In this document: in pieces, positions 48,691 to 57,007 of the stretch
Layout of the letters: the number at the start of each line of letters is the position of its first letter
Numbering within the stretch: the first letter of the stretch is position 1
Assembly (NCBI RefSeq): GCF_030848395.1
Contig: NZ_JAVDBT010000009.1
Location: forward strand, 62,001 to 126,000
DNA: 64,000 bases
Reading direction: 5' to 3'
Source of the DNA: Pseudogemmobacter lacusdianii
GTDB lineage: Bacteria > Pseudomonadota > Alphaproteobacteria > Rhodobacterales > Rhodobacteraceae
The notes under the pieces: generated by a model
Told to the model about the DNA's origin: nothing
Databases searched by the model: none
Seen by the model: only the letters and a program-made list of their open reading frames with translations
Translations under genes and position numbers: made by a program

Positions 48691-50627
48691 CCCCGCCCCT
48701 CCAAATACCGCTTCTTCGCCGCTTCCATCCGCTGCATATCCCGCACGGCGGCCTCAATCGCCACCTCATCCGATTTATCGCCATAGCGGAACTCGGAATC
48801 GGCGTAGCGGTTGATCTCTTGCACCACCATCTCCACCGTGATCGGCTGCATCAAGCCTTTGATCATCGCCAGTTTCTCGTCATAGTCCTTAAAAAGGAAC
48901 AGATCCGGCTCCTCCATCCACGCATCCGGCAGCTCAAAATCCATCGCCCGCACCTTCACCGCATCGGTGATGTTCTTGATCGCCCGCCCGGTGAAGCGCT
49001 CATCCGCCTGCTGGATCGCCTTCAGATAGGTGCCGATCTTGGCGATCGTATCCAAAGGCCCAAGCTCTGCCGCGACCTTTTCCCAGACCCGCATCAGCCC
49101 CGCTTCCTGAGGCCGCGCATGGCCCTCAAAGCTGGCCGCCACCGCCTTTTTAATCTCTTGCGCGGCGAAAAGATCATGGCTTCCCAAGGGGATCGCATGG
49201 TTCTTGCCTAAGAGAAGCGAGAGGATATCGATGTAATCCTCGCGGCTTTGCGGCCCATCGACCAAGAACCGCGCCCCAGCCCGCTGACGCAAAGCGTCAT
49301 CCACATTCTCCGGGTAGTTCGAGAACATCCCGAAGGTGCAATTGCCGCGCACCACCGTCCCCGCCCCGGCAAAGGCCTGCATGAAAACCGCCGTCACCTC
49401 TTGCTGCCCCGCGCTGGACTGTCGGTCGCCGCGCTTGCCCGCCACTTGGTCGATGTCATCGATGGTGCCAAAGCCGATCACCGAAGGGTCCAGCACCGCA
49501 TCGATAAAGGCCTTCGCATTCTGCCCCGACTTGCCCTGATAGCTATCTATCTGATCAATCGAGAAATTCTGATAGCGGAACGGATAGCCCGCGACCTTGC
49601 AATAACCATCCAGCAAGCCCGCCATCATCTGGATCAGCGTGGTCTTCCCTGTCCCCGGCTTGCCATCCCCCATAAAGGTAAAGATGAAACCACCCAGCTC
49701 GGCAAAGGGATTGAGCTTACGCTCAAAATCATAGGCCATCAGCATCTTCGCCAACCGCAGGCTTTGATATTTGGCGATATGGTTGCCCACCACCTCATGC
49801 GGTTTTTTGAAAGCCATGGCGATCTGGCCGCCCTTCGCCGCCTTCGCAGGTTTAAAGCCCGCGATCACCAGCCCATCCGCCTCAACCTTCCAAGTGCCTG
49901 AGGTAAAAGACGACAGCCAAGCCCCCCCGGCTGTCCCCGCCTCCGCCCGCAACTGCACCTGCGCCATCAAAGCCTCGGCAAAGGCGGAAATCGCCGCCAC
50001 CAGCCGCGCATCATCCGAAGCTAAGGCGGCAATGTCTTGGTCCAACTCCCAAAGCGCGCCTTGCAAAGCCAAGGGCGCGTTGTCGGTCAAAACCTCCTCC
50101 ACCGCACCCAGCTCAACCGATTGCGCCCCCAGATGCGGTGCGATCAAATAGGCCGTGGCATTGGCAAAGGTGAAAAGCACCACCAAAGCCTCGGCCTGTA
50201 ACAAAGCGCCAAATTCCGCCCGCCGCGCCTCGGCCAAGCGGCCCTCAAGATTGGCCCGCTTCAACTCGGCCAATCCCGATTGCGCGGCAAATGTCTCGCC
50301 CATCGCCAAAGCAATCGCCAAAGCCCGCCGCAACGCATTCAGCGCCGCCGCCTGCTCGGGCGACAAAAGCCCATCCGACAGGCCCTCCACCCGCTCGGCA
50401 ATCCGCACCCCACCCGGCCGCGCCGTCGATCGCGCCGCCATCCCCGGCACAGTCGAGCGGAACCGCGGCCGCGCCCCCAGCCCCGGCGAGCGCTCCGCCC
50501 CCCCCACAACCTCCAAAGGCCTCGCCAGCCGCGGCGCGTGATCAAAGCCCGAGATCAGAGCCAAAGCCGCCTCATACTGGCCCCGGATCGCCTCTTCCTT
50601 CAGCTCCATCATATCGCGCGCAACCAT
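48687..50627 (-). CDS. AAA-family ATPase
   Basis: A 646-aa cytoplasmic protein. The first 300 residues are mostly helical, Ala-rich and unassigned. The AAA module has Walker A GKPGTGKT (322-329, Lys328), a Walker B-like VIGFGTIDDID (383-393) with Asp-Asp in place of the usual Asp-Glu, sensor-1 Asn in FGMFSNYPENVDD and candidate arginine fingers in LRQRAGARF (Arg447/449). A helical lid follows. It probably remodels a protein or membrane complex made by its operon partners. Start ATG at 50627 follows GGGTGAGG. Substrate unknown. Confidence 0.85.
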   Translation of the reverse strand: MVARDMMELKEEAIRGQYEAALALISGFDHAPRLARPLEVVGGAERSPGLGARPRFRSTVPGMAARSTARPGGVRIAERVEGLSDGLLSPEQAAALNALRRALAIALAMGETFAAQSGLAELKRANLEGRLAEARRAEFGALLQAEALVVLFTFANATAYLIAPHLGAQSVELGAVEEVLTDNAPLALQGALWELDQDIAALASDDARLVAAISAFAEALMAQVQLRAEAGTAGGAWLSSFTSGTWKVEADGLVIAGFKPAKAAKGGQIAMAFKKPHEVVGNHIAKYQSLRLAKMLMAYDFERKLNPFAELGGFIFTFMGDGKPGTGKTTLIQMMAGLLDGYCKVAGYPFRYQNFSIDQIDSYQGKSGQNAKAFIDAVLDPSVIGFGTIDDIDQVAGKRGDRQSSAGQQEVTAVFMQAFAGAGTVVRGNCTFGMFSNYPENVDDALRQRAGARFLVDGPQSREDYIDILSLLLGKNHAIPLGSHDLFAAQEIKKAVAASFEGHARPQEAGLMRVWEKVAAELGPLDTIAKIGTYLKAIQQADERFTGRAIKNITDAVKVRAMDFELPDAWMEEPDLFLFKDYDEKLAMIKGLMQPITVEMVVQEINRYADSEFRYGDKSDEVAIEAAVRDMQRMEAAKKRYLEGRG

Positions 50628-50639
50628 CGCCTCACCCTT

Positions 50640-50728
50640 TCATCTTGATCTAAATACTCTGGGGGGCGCGGGGGGCTGCCCCCCCGCCTTAAAACCGTGG
50701 TGCGGGGGGCTGCCCCCCCGCCCTTCAC
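50640..50728 (+). repeat. intergenic AAATAYYCC element with duplicated hairpin, copy 6
   Basis: TTTCATCTTGATCTAAATACTC, then a G-run and GCGGGGGGCTGCCCCCCCGCC. After a 13-base spacer the hairpin half (GCGGGGGGCTGCCCCCCCGCC) is repeated exactly. It lies in the only sizeable gap of the minus-strand operon and is oriented against transcription. Confidence 0.75.
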
Positions 50729-50730
50729 AC

Positions 50731-51858
50731 TCACCGCCCCGGGATCAACCGCCCCCCAGCCCCCACGATAAACTTGCGAAGCCCCTGAAATCCCACGGGA
50801 TCTTGCTCCACCATCACCTGATAGGGCCGCTCGGGCAGGATGATCATCCGCTCCAGCGCCGTCACCCCGGTCTCTGCCCCGGTAAACTCATCCAGCTTGA
50901 ACACCTGCCGCAGGCGCGAGGAAAACCAGCCCTCTTTCACCACCTCTTCCCGGTCCGAGAGCAAATCCTCGACCGTCCAAACCAACGCCCAATCCTGCCC
51001 ATCGGGCGCGCGCGCATCGATCAACACCTGACTGATCGGGCCCGATTGCAGGGTGAAGCTTGATGAATACATCGGCCCCAAGGTGATCCGCCGCAGGCGT
51101 TTGGGGTGCAGAGCGTCGAAATCAGCGTCAAAGCCGGTGGCGATGGTCAAAAGCTTCAACCCCGCCACCGATTGCGCCAAGATCTTCTGCTGCACCGCAG
51201 GCCAACGGTCTTCATCCGTCGGCAAAGGCTTTTTGCCGGAATCTTCCACATCCAGCAGATAAACCACCGGCAGATTGGTGCCCGAATCCCAAACCGCCCA
51301 ATGGATCAGATACTTACGCCGCGCGCCCGCCTGGCCCAGCCATTGCGCATCCGGATCATTACGCAGCCAGAAAAGCCCACCGGCCTGCAAAGCCTCATAA
51401 TACAGCCGCTGCGACAAAGCGTATTGCAGCCCCACCGGCAGCTTCAGATCACTAAGGATCACCCGCAGCATCCGGTCCTTCAGCTCCGCCTCCGAGCCGA
51501 TGCCGCCCAGATGCTTCGCCGCCTGCTGCGCATCCACCGCCATCAGCATCAACTCTTGCGCCACCGGAAAGCCGCTCTCATGCCGGTCGATGGTCAGCCG
51601 CGAGGCCGCTTCGGCCTTGCCGGTCATCAAATATTTGTGGTTCAGCGCCCGAAAAGTCGCCACCACCCCCGCGACATAGCCGCCCAAAATGCGCGCCTCG
51701 ACGCGAGAAAGCGTGCCCTCCTGCTCCAATTCGGCGGCAACCTTGGCAAGATAGCCGCCAATGGTCTGGAATTTGGCGAAATAGCGTCGCGCGACGATGG
51801 CGTCGTAAAGCTCTGTATGGTCCGAGGTCAGGGCCTCTTTGACGCTGCTATCTTGCAT
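50731..51858 (-). CDS. conserved protein of unknown function (DUF6384-like)
   Basis: A 375-aa soluble protein; recall suggests the family DUF6384, unverified. The N-terminal half is helical (TLSRVEARILGGYVAGVVATF). The C-terminal half looks beta-rich with WAVWDSGTNLPVVYLLDVEDSG and ITLGPMYSSSFTLQSGP. No signal peptide or helix for the membrane. It overlaps the preceding small membrane-protein gene by 11 bp and precedes the AAA gene by about 100 bp containing a repeat element. Confidence 0.78.
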   Translation of the reverse strand: MQDSSVKEALTSDHTELYDAIVARRYFAKFQTIGGYLAKVAAELEQEGTLSRVEARILGGYVAGVVATFRALNHKYLMTGKAEAASRLTIDRHESGFPVAQELMLMAVDAQQAAKHLGGIGSEAELKDRMLRVILSDLKLPVGLQYALSQRLYYEALQAGGLFWLRNDPDAQWLGQAGARRKYLIHWAVWDSGTNLPVVYLLDVEDSGKKPLPTDEDRWPAVQQKILAQSVAGLKLLTIATGFDADFDALHPKRLRRITLGPMYSSSFTLQSGPISQVLIDARAPDGQDWALVWTVEDLLSDREEVVKEGWFSSRLRQVFKLDEFTGAETGVTALERMIILPERPYQVMVEQDPVGFQGLRKFIVGAGGRLIPGR

Positions 51859-52207
51859 CCCTGCTTAGGCCTTCTTCATCCACCCAAAACCACCAGCGCA
51901 ACCAAGCCCGGCGCAAGGCAAACTGCCGCAAAGCACCGCCGGGAATGCCGGCATGAAACATCGCTGCATGCCACGGCCGCATCAGCCCGAAGACCAAGGC
52001 CCCCATGGCGCCAAAGCCGATCAGCCCCATCGAGGCCCAAGCCATCAGCGCCTCAAACCCGCCGCCCCGATCCGCCCCGCCGCTCATCGCGCCCGAGACG
52101 GCAGCGGTGATAACCGCCAAAACCATGCCAAGCGCGAAGGCGCCAAGGCCCAGCCGCCAAGCCTTGGCCCTTTGCGCTTGCAGCCCGGCCGATGGCACCC
52201 GAGCCAT
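51848..52207 (-). CDS. small two-helix membrane protein
   Basis: A 119-aa protein. I chose the ATG at 52207 (MARVPSAGLQAQ), four bases after the stop of the coiled-coil gene. Helices at about 24-45 (GLGAFALGMVLAVITAAVSG) and 57-78 (ALMAWASMGLIGFGAMGALVF) are joined by a Gly-rich loop. The C-terminal tail is Trp/Arg-rich (RRAWLRWWFWVDEE) and could lie on the membrane surface. Second gene of the operon. No family recognised. Confidence 0.75.
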   Translation of the reverse strand: MARVPSAGLQAQRAKAWRLGLGAFALGMVLAVITAAVSGAMSGGADRGGGFEALMAWASMGLIGFGAMGALVFGLMRPWHAAMFHAGIPGGALRQFALRRAWLRWWFWVDEEGLSRDAR

Positions 52208-52211
52208 GGCC

Positions 52212-53282
52212 TCAGCCGCCGTAAGAGTTGCGGTCGTGCTTTTCCACGATCGCGGCAAAACGGCGGGCAAAGCGCTCATCTGCCTTGGCTTTGTCCTCCA
52301 AGATCTTGCGGGCAAAGACCATCTGGCCCTCATGCGCCTCTAGCATATCGGCCATTTTGGCATTGGTCGCGGCACCGATCCCGGCCATCGCGGCCTGCGC
52401 CTCTTGGTCGGTCTTCACGCCGATCTCGTTGATCCGGTGCGCCACATCTTGCTGCTGCGCCGTCTTCAAAGACGAGGTCAAAGCGTCATACAGCACCACG
52501 CGCTGCTTAGTGTCGGTTTGCAGTTTGTTGATCAGCACCAACTGGGTCGCGGCTTGGTTGGTCAAGGAATCCACCCAAGTCTTGCCCTTCTCAATATAGC
52601 GCTCCAGCGTCTGGCTGCGGGCCAGCTTCACCTGCTCATCCTGCACGAGTGCATTGTGTTTGGCGTTCTCCAAAGCCAACTCGGTCTCAAGCTTGGTGCG
52701 CGCCGCCGCATCGGTTTCCACCGCGATCTTATTTTCCAACTCAATCAGCTTTGGGTCCATCGCCGCGATCTGGTCGCGCACCGATTGCAGCGCGCCAACC
52801 GTTGCCTCTCGGTCGGTCAGAGTGCCGGAAAGATTGGCCTCAACCTTGGCCTTTTGGCCATTCAGCAGATCCAACTGGCCCTGCAACAGCCTGACGATCA
52901 CATCCGATTTCGCGATCAGATCTTGCAGCTTGTCATCGATCGAAGCATCGCGCAGCCGCTCTTGCCGCAGGCTTTCGGACTTGCCGCGCGAGAAAATCCC
53001 GATGAAGCTTTCCCAGCCGGTTTTCGACCGCATCTCGTCGAAATCTTTGGAAAATCCGGCCGTTACATCATCAAGCCCCATGATCAGCTCGGCGATATTG
53101 GCGTTCATCACCTCGGTGTGCTTATGCACATCCTCCAGCGTGGCATTCTCGACATCCAATGAGGCCGCCGCATCCAAATTGACCCGCGAGCGTTCAATCG
53201 TCTCGGTGATGGCGGTGATTTTGGCCTGCGCCTCGGCCACTTGGGCTTGGCTTTGCTTAATCTGAGTCTCGAAATCGGCCAT
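52212..53282 (-). CDS. soluble coiled-coil protein heading the AAA operon
   Basis: A 356-aa protein made almost wholly of amphipathic helices with heptads, without signal peptide or membrane segment. Stretches such as KIAVETDAAARTKLETELALE and LQTDTKQRVVLYDALTSSLK give it the look of TelA/toxic-anion-resistance or PspA-like proteins, but I see no decisive motif for either. The central SFIGIFSRGKSESLRQERL is the least helical part. The ATG at 53282 has GGAG upstream. It is the first gene of the eight-gene operon, so probably the most highly made partner. Function unknown. Confidence 0.8.
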   Translation of the reverse strand: MADFETQIKQSQAQVAEAQAKITAITETIERSRVNLDAAASLDVENATLEDVHKHTEVMNANIAELIMGLDDVTAGFSKDFDEMRSKTGWESFIGIFSRGKSESLRQERLRDASIDDKLQDLIAKSDVIVRLLQGQLDLLNGQKAKVEANLSGTLTDREATVGALQSVRDQIAAMDPKLIELENKIAVETDAAARTKLETELALENAKHNALVQDEQVKLARSQTLERYIEKGKTWVDSLTNQAATQLVLINKLQTDTKQRVVLYDALTSSLKTAQQQDVAHRINEIGVKTDQEAQAAMAGIGAATNAKMADMLEAHEGQMVFARKILEDKAKADERFARRFAAIVEKHDRNSYGG

Positions 53283-53317
53283 CGCGCACTCCGTTGTTCA
53301 ATCATCAAGAGATATGA

Positions 53318-53336
53318 ATGTAATGACCCATTACAT
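53318..53336. promoter_or_regulatory. 19-bp perfect palindrome, candidate operator of the AAA operon
   Basis: ATGTAATG-ACC-CATTACAT, eight-base arms, centred about 45 bp before the coiled-coil gene start, in the AT-rich part of the intergenic region. The position suits a repressor or activator site overlapping the promoter. No other long palindrome occurs in the 268-bp gap apart from the panC terminator. Confidence 0.55.
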
Positions 53337-53481
53337 CCCCCGTCAGCGGGAATTTTTAACGCCCTGCGTCACAAACAAAGGGCAAAATCCCCAAGGCACA
53401 GCCCGATCCTGCCGCAGCACGGCCTTTGCGCCAAGCGACAAATGCAGTCATGTCAAAAGACCCCTGCGGCCAGCAGATCGC

Positions 53482-53509
53482 AAAAAGGCCCCGCGCGAGC
53501 AGGGCCTTG
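53482..53509 (-). terminator. terminator after panC
   Basis: On the minus strand AAGGCCC, a loop of about ten bases and GGGCCTTTTTG, 42 bp past the panC stop. Confidence 0.75.
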
Positions 53510-53550
53510 CTTCCTCTTTCAAACGCCGTAGCGCGCCAAAGCGCTCCCGG

Positions 53551-54390
53551 TCAGACCGGAATATTATCGATCAGCCGCACGCCATCGATCCAAGCCGCCG
53601 CCAACATCCGCCGAGGCCGCGCCGGATCGTCCGAGGGCATCAGCGTGCCGGCATCGCGCAGTTCGATATATTCCACCCGCTCAAAGCCCGCATTGCGCAT
53701 CGCTTCGGCCGCCTCGCGGATCGCCATCCGGTCCGATTGCCCGGCGCGAATGTCAGCCGCCGAGGCCGTCAAAGCGCTATAGAAGACCGGAGCCTTCGCC
53801 CGCCCTTCCGGCGTCAGCCGCACATTGCGCGACGACATCGCCAGACCATCCGCCTCGCGCACCGTCTCGCAACCGATGATCTCAATTGGCAGGTTCAAAT
53901 CGCGCACCAGTGCCAGAACCACTTGCAATTGCTGCCAATCTTTCTGGCCGAAGTAACCGCGATCGGCCAAGGTCATGCCGAAAAGCTTGGTCACCACCGT
54001 GGCCACGCCATCGAAATGCCCGGGCCGCATCCGGCCCTCCAAAGGCTCGGCCACGCCCGAGACCGAGACCTTCGACACAAAGCCCTCGGGGTAGACCTCA
54101 GCCGGGGTTGGCGCGAAAAGCAGATCCGCTGGCACCGTCGCCAGCAAAGCCGCATCGGCCTCTTCGCTGCGCGGATATTTCTTCAGATCCTCGGGATTGT
54201 TGAACTGCATCGGGTTCACGAAGATCGTGGTGATCACCCGGTCACATTCTGCCCGCGCGCGCCGCACAAGGCTTAGATGCCCTTCATGCAAAGCGCCCAT
54301 GGTCGGCACCACGCCGATGGTTTCGCCCGCCGCTTTCCAGCCGCGCGCAAGGGCGCGCAACTCGGCAACCGTCCGAAGGATAGGAGTCAT
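53551..54390 (-). CDS. panC: pantothenate synthetase
   Basis: PanC joins pantoate and beta-alanine with ATP hydrolysis to AMP, giving pantothenate. The 279-aa product has the HIGH-like [36 protein letters not shown] and the KMSKS-like MSSRN. The ATG overlaps the panB stop (ATGA), so panB-panC form a translationally coupled pair; panD is elsewhere. Confidence 0.97.
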   Translation of the reverse strand: MTPILRTVAELRALARGWKAAGETIGVVPTMGALHEGHLSLVRRARAECDRVITTIFVNPMQFNNPEDLKKYPRSEEADAALLATVPADLLFAPTPAEVYPEGFVSKVSVSGVAEPLEGRMRPGHFDGVATVVTKLFGMTLADRGYFGQKDWQQLQVVLALVRDLNLPIEIIGCETVREADGLAMSSRNVRLTPEGRAKAPVFYSALTASAADIRAGQSDRMAIREAAEAMRNAGFERVEYIELRDAGTLMPSDDPARPRRMLAAAWIDGVRLIDNIPV

Positions 54391-55217
54391 TTCTTTACCG
54401 GCAGTTCATCAGGGAAGGAATGTTCCGCCGCCGGGAAGGCGCGGGCACGCACATCGGCGGCATAGGCGGCAATCGCCTCATCGGCGGCTTTGCCCAGCTC
54501 GGCATAGCGTTTGACGAATTTCGGGCGGAAGTCGGTGAAAAGCCCCAGCATGTCATCGACAACCAAGACCTGCCCATCGCAATGCACCCCGGCGCCGATG
54601 CCGATGGTGGGGATGCTGAGGCGTTCGGTGACGCGGCGCGACAGCCCCTCGGGCACCTTCTCCAATACCACCGAGAAGGCACCGGCGGCTTCCACCGCCA
54701 AAGCATCCGCCATGACCTTTTCGGCCTCAGCCGCGCGGCCCACGACTTTATAACCGCCAAGCGTGTTCACCGCCTGCGGGGTCAGGCCGATATGCGCCAT
54801 CACCGGCACACCGCGCGCCGTCAAAAACGCAATGGTTTCGGCCATATGTTGGCCGCCTTCCAGCTTCACACAAGGCGCGCCGGTCTCGGCCATCAGCCGC
54901 GCCGCATTGCGGTAGGCCTGCTGCGGACTTTCTTCATATGAGCCAAAGGGCATATCGATGATCGGCATCGCCTTTTGCGTGCCGCGCACCACCGCTTGGC
55001 CGTGCAGGATCATCATCTCCATCGTCACGCCAAGGGTCGAGGGCAGGCCGTGGATCACCATGCCGACCGAATCCCCCACCAGAACCATGTCACAATGGGC
55101 ATCGACCAGCCGGGCCACCGGCGTCGAATAGGCGGTCAGCACCACCAAAGGTGCGCCGCCTTTGCGGGCCAAAATATCAGGCGGCAGCACCGGCCTGACG
55201 GGAGAGGTGGCGCTCAT
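54387..55217 (-). CDS. panB: 3-methyl-2-oxobutanoate hydroxymethyltransferase
   Basis: PanB transfers a one-carbon unit to 2-oxoisovalerate to form ketopantoate, the first step toward pantothenate and CoA. The 276-aa product carries [24 protein letters not shown] (Mg2+ site), [14 protein letters not shown] and the C-terminal [17 protein letters not shown] chose the ATG at 55217 (MSATSPVRP) with GGAAGGG upstream; the frame remains open further upstream. It is divergent from the cupin gene. Confidence 0.97.
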   Translation of the reverse strand: MSATSPVRPVLPPDILARKGGAPLVVLTAYSTPVARLVDAHCDMVLVGDSVGMVIHGLPSTLGVTMEMMILHGQAVVRGTQKAMPIIDMPFGSYEESPQQAYRNAARLMAETGAPCVKLEGGQHMAETIAFLTARGVPVMAHIGLTPQAVNTLGGYKVVGRAAEAEKVMADALAVEAAGAFSVVLEKVPEGLSRRVTERLSIPTIGIGAGVHCDGQVLVVDDMLGLFTDFRPKFVKRYAELGKAADEAIAAYAADVRARAFPAAEHSFPDELPVKK

Positions 55218-55322
55218 GGCAGGCCCTTCCATACGAAAACTGCGTATAATTAGTGCATAGCACAGGGGGGCTTGCAAGGCGATAGCGCCGCAGTGCAGCA
55301 CAGATGCGCCTGCGGTGAGCCC

Positions 55323-55353
55323 TTGACGCTGCGGCCTGACTTCGCGGTAATAG
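55323..55353 (+). promoter_or_regulatory. candidate sigma-70 promoter for the cupin gene
   Basis: TTGACG at 55323 and GTAATA (or TAATAG) about 18-19 bases later, some 20 bp before the ribosome site of the cupin gene. A separate TATAAT-like stretch near 55245 may serve the divergent panB. Confidence 0.45.
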
Positions 55354-55374
55354 CTGCGAATGAAAGGAAATCTC

Positions 55375-55716
55375 ATGTCGCTGCTGCAACGCGTTGCCCA
55401 AGAGGGCGTCACCCCTGAAGTCACCCGCCCCGCTGCCGAGCTGGTCATCTCGGGCGATTCCGTCCACACCACTTGGAGCCTTGAAGAGACCGATGGGCTT
55501 TACTCGGGCATGTGGCAGGCCACCCCCGGCAAGTGGAAGGTCGATTACGCCGAATGGGAATATGTCTATATTCACAAAGGCCATTCGATCATCACTGATG
55601 AGGCGGGCAAAGAAACCCATCTGCGCGCGGGTGACAGCTATATCATCCGGCCCGGCCTGAAAGGCACTTGGGAGGTGGTTGAGACCACGCTGAAGGATTA
55701 TGTCATCCGCGAGTGA
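55375..55716 (+). CDS. small single-domain cupin protein
   Basis: A 113-aa cytoplasmic cupin of the DUF861/Cupin_3 type: [40 protein letters not shown] and the second motif [18 protein letters not shown]. The metal-binding histidine pattern is reduced in this subgroup. The ATG at 55375 has AAAGGA at good spacing. Monocistronic, with its own promoter and a strong terminator. Substrate or binding role unknown. Confidence 0.87.
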   Translation: MSLLQRVAQEGVTPEVTRPAAELVISGDSVHTTWSLEETDGLYSGMWQATPGKWKVDYAEWEYVYIHKGHSIITDEAGKETHLRAGDSYIIRPGLKGTWEVVETTLKDYVIRE

Positions 55717-55734
55717 TCGCCGCGATGATCGCAT

Positions 55735-55764
55735 AAAAAAGGCCGCCCAAGGGCGGCCTTTTTT
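55735..55764. terminator. bidirectional Rho-independent terminator
   Basis: AAAAAAGGCCGCCC, AA, GGGCGGCCTTTTTT: a perfect stem with an A-run and a T-run, placed between the convergent cupin and L,D-transpeptidase genes. Confidence 0.93.
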
Positions 55765-55784
55765 ACTTTGGAATGGCGACAGGC

Positions 55785-56681
55785 TCAGCCCGCAACGTCG
55801 CTGGCCTCTCCGGCCAGAACGATCTCTTCCAACTCCAGCGCCGGGCAATCTTCTTCCAAAATGCCCTGACGGCGGCATTTGCGCAGATGCTTTTCCTTGG
55901 CAGCCTCGGCAGCCACCCGGTCGCTCTCGAACTTGGCGGCGATCTTGGCCTCATCCTCGGCGCGCTTGCGCTCGTTCTCGGGGGTGGCAGGGACCACGCG
56001 GCCGAAAGCGTCATCCATATAGGGACCTTCGATGGCCAGGCTCTCCGCCTCGGTGCGCACCTTCACCTTGGTGCCATTGCTGGCCTTCTCAAAGAGATCG
56101 ATGGCATCTTGGTTGAAGAGCCGGATGCAGCCGGCGCTGGTGGCGCGACCGACGCTGGCATTGTCGATGGTACCGTGGATGCGGAACATCGTGTCACGAC
56201 CACCGCGATAAAGATAAAGCGCCCGCGCGCCCAAGGGATTCTCCAACCCGCCCGGCAGACCACCGGCGTATTGGGCATACATATCGGGCTGGGTGCGGAT
56301 CATATTCTGCGTCGGGGTCCAGCTTGGCCATTGCGCCTTGCGGCCCAGATAGCCGTTGCCGCGGAAGTTGATGCCTTCACGGCCCACGGCAATGCCGTAG
56401 CGGGTTGCGGTGCCATCGCCATGCACCCAGTAAAGCTTGCGCGCATAGGTATCGACCACGATCGAATTGGCCGGATCATCGGCCGTATAGGGCACGACGG
56501 TCTTCACATTGCCTTCGATCAGATAGCGCGGATCGACCGCCGGGATCAGATATTCGCCATCCTGCACCGCTTCATAGCCGGCGACAGAGGTGGGCGGAGC
56601 CTCTTGCGTGGTCCGAGGGCCGCAGGCCGCAAGGACAGGAAGCACGAAAAGCGCGGCAAGGCGCAGGGCAAAGCTGTTCAC
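55785..56681 (-). CDS. L,D-transpeptidase lipoprotein (YkuD domain)
   Basis: A 298-aa envelope enzyme that forms 3-3 peptidoglycan cross-links or attaches proteins to peptidoglycan. The start is a GTG at 56681 (encoding MNSFALRLAALFVLP), giving a lipobox LAAC. The YkuD domain spans about residues 60-215 with the catalytic HGTIDNASVGRATSAGCIR, where Cys is the nucleophile. The C-terminal part is a charged helical tail (EAKIAAKFESDRVAAEAAKEK) and a CRRQGILEEDC segment that could form a disulfide. No strong ribosome site is visible. Confidence 0.9.
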   Translation of the reverse strand: MNSFALRLAALFVLPVLAACGPRTTQEAPPTSVAGYEAVQDGEYLIPAVDPRYLIEGNVKTVVPYTADDPANSIVVDTYARKLYWVHGDGTATRYGIAVGREGINFRGNGYLGRKAQWPSWTPTQNMIRTQPDMYAQYAGGLPGGLENPLGARALYLYRGGRDTMFRIHGTIDNASVGRATSAGCIRLFNQDAIDLFEKASNGTKVKVRTEAESLAIEGPYMDDAFGRVVPATPENERKRAEDEAKIAAKFESDRVAAEAAKEKHLRKCRRQGILEEDCPALELEEIVLAGEASDVAG

Positions 56682-56940
56682 GATAGGACTCGATGCTTGC
56701 AACGGGAATGACGAAGGCACCTTGGCCCCGAGCGCCCCCCCTGCGTCAAGACCAGTTTTGCAGTTTTCCCCATGATGCGCCGCGGAATCCCCGCAATTGC
56801 CCCGCCTGACGCGGCTTGCTTGCAAAATGACGCCGAAGTGATGCAGGCGCGATGACAGGAAATCGCCGAAACCCGGGAGAACTTGGCGCCAACGAATCCC
56901 CCCGCCTCCAATAAAAAGAGCCCACCGCTGCCGGGAGGCC
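56682..56940. other. upstream region of the L,D-transpeptidase gene
   Basis: About 260 bp, no supported gene. It contains the presumed promoter and, near 56911-56938, an imperfect GC stem followed on the minus strand by CTCTTTTTATT, a possible terminator for the GcvT-family gene upstream. Confidence 0.45.
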
Positions 56941-56962
56941 CAAAAATCTTGCAAGATTTTTG
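56941..56962. repeat. 22-bp perfect palindrome, unit 3 of a hairpin array
   Basis: CAAAAATCTTG-CAAGATTTTTG, with no loop. Third of three contiguous 22-bp inverted repeats after the stop of the gene at 57008-59506. Confidence 0.85.
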
Positions 56963-56963
56963 A

Positions 56964-56985
56964 ACGGAGCCTTTGCAGGCTCCGT
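56964..56985. repeat. 22-bp inverted repeat, unit 2 of a hairpin array
   Basis: ACGGAGCCT, TTGC loop, AGGCTCCGT; nine-base perfect arms. Confidence 0.85.
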
Positions 56986-57007
56986 CCGATCTTTTCACAA
57001 AGATCGG
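56986..57007. repeat. 22-bp inverted repeat, unit 1 of a hairpin array
   Basis: CCGATCTTT, TCAC loop, AAAGATCGG; nine-base perfect arms. It abuts the stop codon at 57008-57010. Confidence 0.85.
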
